6,736 bases of DNA, from assembly GCA_036264255.1 (NCBI GenBank), contig DATARI010000012.1, positions 1 through 6,736 on the forward strand, written 5' to 3'. Origin of the DNA: DASZIT01 sp036264255. Its GTDB lineage: Bacteria; Actinomycetota; Acidimicrobiia; Acidimicrobiales; RAAP-2. Every line of letters begins with the position of its first letter. Position 1 is the stretch's first letter. Both the position numbers and the translations under genes were made by a program. The notes under the pieces were generated by a model that was given only the letters and a program-made list of their open reading frames with translations, had not been told where the DNA came from and searched no databases. Below are positions 1 to 5,224 of this stretch, in pieces.

Positions 1-239
1 ATCTCTTGGCGGCGTCCTTGGGCTCGGGGTAACCAGGCGGCATCGTCGTTGCGCTGGCCGTCGACCACCGCCGAGCGGTAGCTGGCTTCGCCCTTCCAGG
101 GGCAGATCGTATGGGTGGAGCTGGGCTCGAAATATTCGGCCCGGACATCGGCCTCGGGGAAATAGTGATTCCCCTCCACCACCACGGTGTCATCGCTCTC
201 GGCCAAGACCGTTCCATTCCAGGTTGCACGTATCGTCAT
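1..239 (-). CDS. DUF427 family protein, N-terminal part, with an apparent frameshift
   Basis: From the ATG at 239 the protein reads MTIRATWNGTVLAESDDTVV and continues with VEGNHYFP (residues 21-28), then THTICPWKGEASY (42-54) and VVDGQRNDDAAW (58-69). This is the conserved layout of DUF427 proteins, small soluble proteins of about 90-120 residues whose biochemical role is not settled. After Trp69 (bases 33-35) the frame goes to an unrelated LPRAQGRRQ. The next frame reads YPEPKDAAK, which is what the family has at this point. A loss of two bases from TGGTACTACCCC, or a gain of one T near base 32, explains it. Neither frame meets a stop before the window edge, so this could be a decayed gene or an assembly error. 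The gene is divergent from the flavoprotein at 308, 68 nt away. No clear ribosome site precedes the ATG. Family call is firm; gene integrity is uncertain. Confidence 0.85.
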   Translation of the reverse strand, partial: MTIRATWNGTVLAESDDTVVVEGNHYFPEADVRAEYFEPSSTHTICPWKGEASYRSAVVDGQRNDDAAWLPRAQGRRQE

Positions 240-295
240 GCCAAGTACAACAATGGTGAGCCATAAATCTTCCCCCCACCCGGGCCCCGGGAATG

Positions 296-301
296 AAGGA
301 G
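296..301 (+). promoter_or_regulatory. Ribosome binding site deciding the flavoprotein start
   Basis: AAGGAG lies six bases before the ATG at 308. An ATG also exists at 293, but it precedes this site and would add only MKEHR, so the 308 start is preferred. Confidence 0.75.
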
Positions 302-307
302 CACAGG

Positions 308-1681
308 ATGAGCACAGACAGCGCCACCGACCGCGCGGAGATCATCGTGGTGGGGATGGGGCCGGGGAGCGAGGACGCCGCCGAGCGGCTGGCCCAGGAC
401 GGCTGCGACGTGGTGGGCATCGACGGCCGGCTGGTGGGGGGCGAGTGTCCCTACTGGGGGTGTGTCCCTTCCAAGATGATGATCCGGGCGGCCAATCTGT
501 TGGCGGAGGCCCGGCGGGTTCCGGGGATGGCCGGGGAGACCACCGTCCGGGCCGACTGGTCGCCGGTGGCCAGGCGCATCCGGGACGAAGCCACCGACAA
601 CTGGGACGACAAGGTGGCGGTGGATCGCTTCGAGGAGAAGGGCGGCCGTTTCATTCGCGGATTCGCCCGGTTGGACGGGCCCACCCGGGTGGTGGTGAAC
701 GACCGGGCCATCGAAGCCTCCCGGGCCATCATCCTCTCGGTCGGGGCCAAGGCTTCGGTCCCCCCGATCCCGGGCCTGGCCGACACCCCTTACTGGATCA
801 ACCGCGACGCCATCGAGACCGAGCAGGTGCCGGAATCCCTGGCCATCATCGGGGGAGGACCGATCGCGGTGGAACTCGGCCAGATGTTCTCCCGCTTCGG
901 CTCGTCGGTCACCATCCTGGAGCGGGAGTCCCGGATCATGAGCCCCGAGGACCCGCAGGCCAGCGCGATGCTGACCAAGGTCTTCATCGACGAGGGCATC
1001 GACGTCCGGGTGGCGGTGAACATCAACTCGGTGGCCCACGACGGGCAGGGCTTCTCGGTCAACCTCGACCAGGGTGATCCGGTGGTGGCCGAGCGGCTAC
1101 TGGTGGCGACCGGGCGTCAGCCCGACATCGGGGGCCTCAACCTCGAGTCGCTGGGCATCGACCCGAAGGCACGGGAGATCCCGACCGATGATCACCTGCG
1201 GGTGGTCGACGGGGTCTGGGCGATCGGCGACGCCACCGGCAAGGGCGCCTTCACCCATGTGTCGATGTACCAGGCCGACATCGTGGTCAACGACATCCTG
1301 GGGTTGGCGGTTACTCCGGCCGACTACCGGGCCCTCCCCCGGGTGACGTTCACCGATCCGGAGATCGGCTCGGTGGGCCTGAGCGAAGACGCCGCCCGCC
1401 AACAGGGTCTGAAGGTGCGGGTCGGGCGAGCGTCGGTCCCGTCCTCCACCCGGGGCTGGATCCACAAGGCCGGGAACCAGGGGTTCATCAAGGTGGTGGA
1501 AGACGCCGACCGGGGGGTGCTGGTCGGCGCCGTCTCGATGGGGCCGGTCGGCGGCGAAGTCCTCGGCTTCCTGGTCCTGGCTGTCCATGCCGAAGTCCCC
1601 TGCCATACCCTCCGCCACATGATCTACGCCTATCCCACCTTCCATCGGGCCATCGAGGCGGCGCTCAAAGACCTCGACTGA
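308..1681 (+). CDS. FAD/NAD(P)-dependent disulfide oxidoreductase (dihydrolipoamide dehydrogenase/mercuric reductase-like)
   Basis: A cytosolic flavoprotein of 457 residues, the usual length for class I pyridine nucleotide-disulfide reductases. An N-terminal FAD-binding fold (GMGPGSEDAAERLA, 16-29) leads into GGECPYWGCVPSK (44-56), with the redox cysteines C47 and C52. The central dinucleotide fold has IIGGGPIAVELG (180-191). The strand after it ends in LERESR, where an acidic residue more often goes with NADH than NADPH (inference). LLVATGR (264-270), WAIGDATG (304-311) and a C-terminal dimerisation domain (about 343-457) complete the fold. The oddity is the C-terminal HPTxxE motif: here YAYPTFHR (440-447), so the usual catalytic His is Tyr442 and the Glu position is Arg447. 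True dihydrolipoamide dehydrogenase or mycothione reductase activity is therefore doubtful. C-terminal vicinal cysteines of mercuric reductase are absent. The electron acceptor is unknown. The gene stands alone on its strand and runs convergently into the reductase gene. Confidence 0.9.
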   Translation: MSTDSATDRAEIIVVGMGPGSEDAAERLAQDGCDVVGIDGRLVGGECPYWGCVPSKMMIRAANLLAEARRVPGMAGETTVRADWSPVARRIRDEATDNWDDKVAVDRFEEKGGRFIRGFARLDGPTRVVVNDRAIEASRAIILSVGAKASVPPIPGLADTPYWINRDAIETEQVPESLAIIGGGPIAVELGQMFSRFGSSVTILERESRIMSPEDPQASAMLTKVFIDEGIDVRVAVNINSVAHDGQGFSVNLDQGDPVVAERLLVATGRQPDIGGLNLESLGIDPKAREIPTDDHLRVVDGVWAIGDATGKGAFTHVSMYQADIVVNDILGLAVTPADYRALPRVTFTDPEIGSVGLSEDAARQQGLKVRVGRASVPSSTRGWIHKAGNQGFIKVVEDADRGVLVGAVSMGPVGGEVLGFLVLAVHAEVPCHTLRHMIYAYPTFHRAIEAALKDLD

Positions 1682-1691
1682 AAGCCCCGTC

Positions 1692-2414
1692 CTAGCGGGT
1701 GGGGCCGAATCGCTCGACCCGGATCTGCTCCTCGTTGACGCCGGCGCCCCGGAGGATGTCGGTGGCGGCATCGGAGAATCCCGACGAGCCGCACACGAAG
1801 ACGGTGGTGTCGTCCCCGACCGGCAACGGCAGGTCGCCCTCGGTGAGCCGGCCGGGGGGCCGGGACCAGCCTTCGGGGGTCTGCCGGGTGTAGATGACGG
1901 TGGTCTCGGGGCCCGGGAGCTCGGCGGCGTAGTAGAGATCCTCGGGAGTGCGGGTGGAGACGACCAGGCGCACCAGATCGGACCGGTGGGTCCGGCGGGC
2001 CAGGCGCAACATCGCCATCACCGGGACCAGGCCCGAGCCGCCCCCGATGAGCAGGGCCGGGGTGTCCCCTCGCCAGACGAACCAGCCGCCGATCGGGCCC
2101 CGCACCTCCAGGTCGTCCCCGACCACCACTTCGTCGTGGAGGAAGGTGGAGACCTCCCCCTCCGCCAAGCGCTCCACCGTCAGCTCGATGTCGTCGGAGC
2201 CGTCGGGGGCCGAGGCCACCGAGTAGGAACGCTGGGCGCTGTAGCCGTCCGGAGCGGACAGCCGGAGAATGAAGTGCTGTCCGGCCAGGTAGTCGGCGGG
2301 TCGGTCCAGGCCCAGCCGGAAGGTCTTGGCCGTCGCGGTCTCCGGTCGGATCTCCACCACCTTGGCCGGCTGCCATTTGCCCGGCGGAGGGACGGGTGTC
2401 GGCGGGTCAGTCAC
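1692..2414 (-). CDS. FAD/NAD(P)-binding ferredoxin-reductase-like protein
   Basis: A 240-residue flavoprotein of the ferredoxin-NADP reductase family. The flavin domain carries the FAD-binding RSYS (62-65) and GPIGGWF (106-112). The nucleotide domain carries IGGGSGLVPVMAM (123-135) and VCGSSGF (207-213). The protein ends in RFGPTR with no extra domain, so it lacks the 2Fe-2S ferredoxin domain found in many oxygenase reductases. It has no signal peptide or membrane segment. Start is GTG at 2414, overlapping the stop of the preceding molybdoenzyme gene by 8 nt, so translation is probably coupled. No good independent ribosome site is visible. It is last in the operon thiolase - molybdoenzyme - reductase. 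Likely role (inference): pass electrons from NAD(P)H through FAD to the neighbouring molybdoenzyme, or the reverse. Stop codons of this gene and the convergent flavoprotein are 10 nt apart. Confidence 0.88.
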   Translation of the reverse strand: MTDPPTPVPPPGKWQPAKVVEIRPETATAKTFRLGLDRPADYLAGQHFILRLSAPDGYSAQRSYSVASAPDGSDDIELTVERLAEGEVSTFLHDEVVVGDDLEVRGPIGGWFVWRGDTPALLIGGGSGLVPVMAMLRLARRTHRSDLVRLVVSTRTPEDLYYAAELPGPETTVIYTRQTPEGWSRPPGRLTEGDLPLPVGDDTTVFVCGSSGFSDAATDILRGAGVNEEQIRVERFGPTR

Positions 2415-3009
2415 CCTGGTAGCGCTGCTCCAACCACGGATCGCCGTGGTTGTGGTAGCCGTTGCGCTCCCAGAACCCCGGCTCGTCGTGGTCGATGAGC
2501 TCGAGGCCCGAGACCCACTTGGCGCTCTTCCAGAAGTAGAGGTGGGGGACGAGCAGACGGGCCGGGCCCCCGTGCTCGACCTCCAGGGGCTGCCCTTCGA
2601 AGTCCCACGCCACCCAGGCCTGTCCCCCGGTGATGTCGGCCAGCGGAAGGTTGGTGGTGTACCCGGTGTGGGATTCGGCCATCACGTGGGTGGCGGAGGG
2701 CAGGGGGCGGGCGGCGGCCAGCAGGGCATCGACCGATACCCCGGTGAAGGTCACCCCGAGCTTCGACCAGGTGGTGACGCAGTGGATGTCCCCGGCATAC
2801 GACGAGGCGGGGAGGGCGTGGATCTGATCCCAGGTCCAGGTCACCGGCTCCTCCACCAGTCCCTTGACCGAGAAGGTCCAGGTGTCGGTGGACAGCTTCG
2901 GGGTGGCCTCGGCGGTGAGCACCGGCCAATCCGAGCCCACGTCGTACTGGCCGGGGGGAAGGCGGGGGTCGCGGGGTCCTCGGCTCTTGAATCCCCGGGT
3001 GAAGTTCAT
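2407..3009 (-). CDS. Sulfite-oxidase-like molybdopterin-dependent oxidoreductase
   Basis: A compact 200-residue protein made of essentially one sulfite-oxidase molybdopterin domain. SVKGLVEEPVTWTWDQI (47-63) is the typical domain entry. DIHCVTTWSKLG (74-85) holds Cys77, expected to bind molybdenum through its thiolate. ESHTGYTTNLPL (112-123) follows, and the C-terminal block from SAKWVSGLEL (162-171) through DEPGFWERNGYHNHGDPW (175-192) is characteristic of the actinobacterial sulfite-oxidase-like group. There is no Tat signal, heme domain or dimerisation domain, so it should act in the cytosol, unlike YedY/MsrP or SorA. Family members use plain molybdopterin cofactor without a nucleotide. 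The ATG at 3009 is 4 nt after the thiolase stop, and its own stop overlaps the reductase start. An open frame continues upstream to 3342, but that part is out-of-frame thiolase sequence. Substrate unknown; electron supply by the adjacent reductase suggests a reductive reaction. Confidence 0.9.
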   Translation of the reverse strand: MNFTRGFKSRGPRDPRLPPGQYDVGSDWPVLTAEATPKLSTDTWTFSVKGLVEEPVTWTWDQIHALPASSYAGDIHCVTTWSKLGVTFTGVSVDALLAAARPLPSATHVMAESHTGYTTNLPLADITGGQAWVAWDFEGQPLEVEHGGPARLLVPHLYFWKSAKWVSGLELIDHDEPGFWERNGYHNHGDPWLEQRYQGD

Positions 3010-3013
3010 CGGG

Positions 3014-4255
3014 CTAGGCGGCCTGGGGGTTTTCCAGCACCATGGCGACGCCCTGGCCGGAGCCGACGCACACCCCGAGGATCCCGTAGCGGACCTCGCG
3101 GAGCCGGAGCTCGGTGGCCAGGGTGAGGACGTAGCGAGTGCCCGACGAACCGAAGGGATGGCCGATGGCCACCGCCCCCCCGTTGGGATTGAGACGGTCG
3201 TCGGGCACCTCGAAGCCATTGAGCTGATTGGGGAGTTCCCGCAACACGCCGAGGGCCTGGGCGGAGAAGGCCTCGTGGACTTCCCAGATGTCGATGTCCT
3301 CCGGGGCGAGGTGAGCCCGCTGGAGGGCTTTCGGCATCGCAAAAGCGGGGCCGATCCCCATCAGCTGGGGATCGAGGGCGACGGTGGCCGACGACACCAC
3401 CCGGGCCAACGGCTCGATGCCGAGCGATTCGGCGGCTTCACCGCTGGCCACCACCACTGCACTGGCGCCGTCGCTCAACGGGGAGGAGTTCCCGGCGGTC
3501 ATCTGGGTGGTGTTCGGCTGGGGGGGAAGCGCGGCCAGCGCCTCGGCGGTGGTATCGCCCCTGATCATCTCGTCGTGTTCGAAGGTGCGGCCGGGTTGTT
3601 TGCGGGTGCCGGGGATCTCGACCGGATGGATCTCCTTGGCCAGCCGGCCCGAATCCCGAGCCGCGGCGGCGTGGAGGTTCGAGCGCAGGGCAAAGGCGTC
3701 GATCTCCTCCCGGGTCAGCCCGTATTTGTCCGCGACGTTCTGGGCGGTCTCGATCATGGCGATATAGGCGTTGCGGGCGAGTAGCGACGGGTTGGGCGGA
3801 CCACCGGCTCCGGCCCACATGGTGTCGAGGAGGAAGACCGGCCCCCGGGGCATGAACGGCGCCTCCCCCTTCATGTAGGCCCACCCTGATCTCGACATCG
3901 ATTCGACCCCGCCGGCCAACCCGACCTCGACCTCCTGGCTGCGGATGCCGTGGGCGATCTGGATGGCCCCACTGAGGGAGGAGGCACAGAAGCGGTTGAC
4001 GGTGATGGCCGGCACCGAATCGGGGAAGCCGGCGGCGAGGGCGGCCCAGCGGGCGATGTCGCCCATGCCCTCATGGGCGGGGTTCACGCAGCCGGCGGCG
4101 ATGTCGTCGATCCGCTCGAGGGGGACTCCGACCTTCTGGCAGGCCGCCACCAGGGTCTGTCCCAGGAGGTCGTCGGTGCGGAGGTGGGAAAGGGAGCCGC
4201 CGTAGCGCCCGACCGGGGTTCGCACGCCACCAAGAATGAATGCGTCGATTGCCAT
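3014..4255 (-). CDS. Thiolase family protein (acetyl-CoA C-acyltransferase-like)
   Basis: A full-length thiolase of 413 residues that cleaves 3-ketoacyl-CoA with CoA, or condenses acyl-CoAs. The acyl-accepting nucleophile is Cys90 in VNRFCASSLSGA. HEAF (327-330, with His327) replaces the commoner NEAF, as in the FadI/HADHB type. GHPFGSSG (365-372) has the catalytic His366, and GVCVGSGQG (394-402) has the second cysteine, Cys396. All catalytic elements are present, so it should be active. The start ATG at 4255 gives MAIDAFILGGVRTPVGRYGG, which begins exactly where thiolases usually do, with a ribosome site at 4264-4269. The frame stays open to 5020, but the extension lies over mobA and is not coding. 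First gene of a three-gene operon with the molybdoenzyme and reductase. Chain-length preference and the pathway cannot be told from sequence; no dehydrogenase or hydratase partner is in the window. Confidence 0.93.
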   Translation of the reverse strand: MAIDAFILGGVRTPVGRYGGSLSHLRTDDLLGQTLVAACQKVGVPLERIDDIAAGCVNPAHEGMGDIARWAALAAGFPDSVPAITVNRFCASSLSGAIQIAHGIRSQEVEVGLAGGVESMSRSGWAYMKGEAPFMPRGPVFLLDTMWAGAGGPPNPSLLARNAYIAMIETAQNVADKYGLTREEIDAFALRSNLHAAAARDSGRLAKEIHPVEIPGTRKQPGRTFEHDEMIRGDTTAEALAALPPQPNTTQMTAGNSSPLSDGASAVVVASGEAAESLGIEPLARVVSSATVALDPQLMGIGPAFAMPKALQRAHLAPEDIDIWEVHEAFSAQALGVLRELPNQLNGFEVPDDRLNPNGGAVAIGHPFGSSGTRYVLTLATELRLREVRYGILGVCVGSGQGVAMVLENPQAA

Positions 4256-4263
4256 GTCACCTG

Positions 4264-4269
4264 TCCCTT
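4264..4269 (-). promoter_or_regulatory. Ribosome binding site of the thiolase gene
   Basis: AAGGGA on the minus strand, eight bases before the ATG at 4255. It confirms that start over the long upstream extension of the open frame. Confidence 0.6.
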
Positions 4270-4293
4270 TCCTGGGTTCAAGCACTGAAATGC

Positions 4294-4299
4294 ACCATA
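4294..4299 (-). promoter_or_regulatory. Possible -10 box for the thiolase operon
   Basis: TATGGT on the minus strand fits the actinobacterial TANNNT pattern and would place a transcript start near 4287, giving a leader of about 32 nt that includes the ribosome site. No convincing -35 box lies 16-19 nt upstream, so this is weak. Confidence 0.3.
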
Positions 4300-4333
4300 A
4301 CGGGACGGCCCGGCAATCCGCTCGGGGCGCCAG

Positions 4334-4347
4334 CTGCCCACGGGCAG
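4334..4347. repeat. Short perfect inverted repeat in the divergent promoter region
   Basis: CTGCCC-AC-GGGCAG has two perfect 6-bp arms with a 2-nt spacer. It lies about 37 to 24 bases before the presumed transcript start at 4371, overlapping where a -35 box would sit. It could be an operator shared by the two divergent units, or a chance palindrome in GC-rich DNA. There is no T-tract, so it is not a terminator. Confidence 0.35.
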
Positions 4348-4357
4348 GACGGCTCGG

Positions 4358-4363
4358 TAACAT
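4358..4363 (+). promoter_or_regulatory. -10 box of a likely leaderless promoter for the DUF6457-mobA-fdhD unit
   Basis: TAACAT matches the actinobacterial TANNNT -10 pattern and is followed by exactly seven bases before the ATG at 4371. That is the spacing seen when transcription starts at the A of the start codon. In agreement, no Shine-Dalgarno sequence is found before that ATG. Confidence 0.5.
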
Positions 4364-4370
4364 CGGCGTC

Positions 4371-4595
4371 ATGGCAATGGACGCTCCCGAGTGGCTCCGG
4401 GCCTTCGCCGCCGAACTGGGTGTCGAGGCGCCGTCGGCGGCCGAGGTGGAGACCTTGCTGGCCCTGGCCGGGGTCGCCGCCCATGCCTCCGAACGGACTG
4501 CCGCCCCCATCACCTGCTGGTTGACGGCCAGAGCCGGCGTCGCTCCGGAACGGGCGCTGGCGTTGGCCCAACAGCTGTCCGACTCGTCGTCGTGA
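4371..4595 (+). CDS. DUF6457 domain-containing small protein
   Basis: A 74-residue soluble protein: EWLRAFAAELGVEAPSAAEV (about 7-26), then LLALAGVAAHASERTAAPIT (29-48) and a helical tail ending ALALAQQLSDSSS. The EWL...LG opening and the AHASERTAAPIT core, followed by CWLTARAG, match DUF6457 as I recall it: small all-helical actinobacterial proteins repeatedly found beside, or fused to, MobA-like nucleotidyltransferases. No biochemical role is known to me. It has one cysteine (Cys49), no metal motif and no membrane segment. The start at 4371 (or MAM Met3 at 4377) is chosen because it abuts a -10 box; longer versions back to 4236 would run into the thiolase start. The stop overlaps the mobA GTG by 4 nt, so mobA translation probably depends on this gene. 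Inferred role: accessory factor in molybdenum cofactor maturation. Confidence 0.8.
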   Translation: MAMDAPEWLRAFAAELGVEAPSAAEVETLLALAGVAAHASERTAAPITCWLTARAGVAPERALALAQQLSDSSS

Positions 4596-5224
4596 CCCCG
4601 GTCGCCGGGTTGCTCCTCTCCGGTGGCGCCAGCCGGCGGATGGGTCATGACAAGGCGTCGATCCGGGTCGCGGGCGAATCGTCGGCCCACCGTGCCGCCC
4701 GGCTCCTCGGCTCGGTCGCCAACCCGGTCTGGGAGGTGGGGCCCAGCCACTGCCACCTTCCCCACGTCCGGGAGGACCCGGCGGGATCGGGGCCGGTGAG
4801 CGCGGTGGCGGCCGGGTGGACGGCGCTGTCGGCCGCCGGGCACCGCGGACCGGTGCTGGTACTTGCCTGTGACCTCCCGCTCATGACCCGGGAACTCCTC
4901 GAGTGGTTGGCCGGACACCCCGTCGACCGCACCGTGATCCCGATGGTCGGGGGGCGGCCGCAACCGGTGTGCGCCCGTTGGTCCGGCCCTGACCTGGACC
5001 GACTGGTTCAACTCCAGCAAAGCGGGTATCGGTCCTTCAAGCCCATGTACGAGACGTTCGACATCGTCTTTGTCGAGCCCGACGACTGGAAATCGGTGGG
5101 CCCTTCCCGGTTGCTGGCCGACACCGACACTCCCGACGACCTCCGCCGCCTCGGGATCGAGTGGGAGGCGGGCGAGATGGCCCCGGGATGGGACGGGTCA
5201 CGACAGGGCGCGACGGTCCGGTGA
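4592..5224 (+). CDS. mobA: Molybdenum cofactor guanylyltransferase MobA
   Basis: A 210-residue cytosolic nucleotidyltransferase expected to transfer GMP from GTP to Mo-molybdopterin, giving the guanine dinucleotide cofactor that formate-dehydrogenase-type enzymes need. The signature LLSGGASRRMGHDKA (8-22) binds nucleotide, with Lys21 in the RMGxDK motif. DPAGSGPVSAV (62-72) and ACDLPLM (92-98, with the metal-binding Asp94) follow, and DTDTPDDL (177-184) is the usual C-terminal signature. The start is GTG at 4592, overlapping the previous stop as GTGA. It falls just before the first conserved strand (PVAGLLLSGG) and has no ribosome site, so coupled translation is likely. The open frame extends back to 4391 only as a shadow of the DUF6457 gene. 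Its own stop overlaps the fdhD GTG in the same way. A related transferase such as MocA cannot be fully excluded, but fdhD next door favours MobA. Confidence 0.87.
   Translation: MTPVAGLLLSGGASRRMGHDKASIRVAGESSAHRAARLLGSVANPVWEVGPSHCHLPHVREDPAGSGPVSAVAAGWTALSAAGHRGPVLVLACDLPLMTRELLEWLAGHPVDRTVIPMVGGRPQPVCARWSGPDLDRLVQLQQSGYRSFKPMYETFDIVFVEPDDWKSVGPSRLLADTDTPDDLRRLGIEWEAGEMAPGWDGSRQGATVR

Noticed and set aside
240..307. Promoter boxes between the DUF427 gene and the flavoprotein
   Set aside because: The AT-richer stretch around 262-269 (CATAAATC) resembles a -10 box, but no matching -35 box or clear spacing could be found on either strand.
236..1039. Long minus-strand open frame opposite the flavoprotein (267 codons)
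   Set aside because: Gly/Pro/His/Arg-rich composition typical of antisense frames in GC-rich genes, with no recognisable motif; the plus-strand protein has full family homology.
1684..1705. Possible bidirectional terminator between the convergent stops
   Set aside because: CCCG-TCCTAG-CGGG can form a short stem with a bulged extension, but it is only 4-5 bp, overlaps the reductase stop codon and has no T-tract on either strand.
3010..3342. Upstream extension of the sulfite-oxidase-like frame (minus)
   Set aside because: This part is an alternate frame of the thiolase 3' end; the molybdoenzyme homology begins after the ATG at 3009.
2864..3784. Plus-strand open frame of 306 codons opposite the thiolase
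   Set aside because: Glycine-rich low-information translation that crosses the molybdoenzyme-thiolase junction; treated as an antisense shadow.
4256..5020. N-terminal extension of the thiolase frame back to 5020 (minus)
   Set aside because: It lies antisense to mobA and the DUF6457 gene, has no family similarity, and the thiolase has a proper ribosome site and conserved start at 4255.
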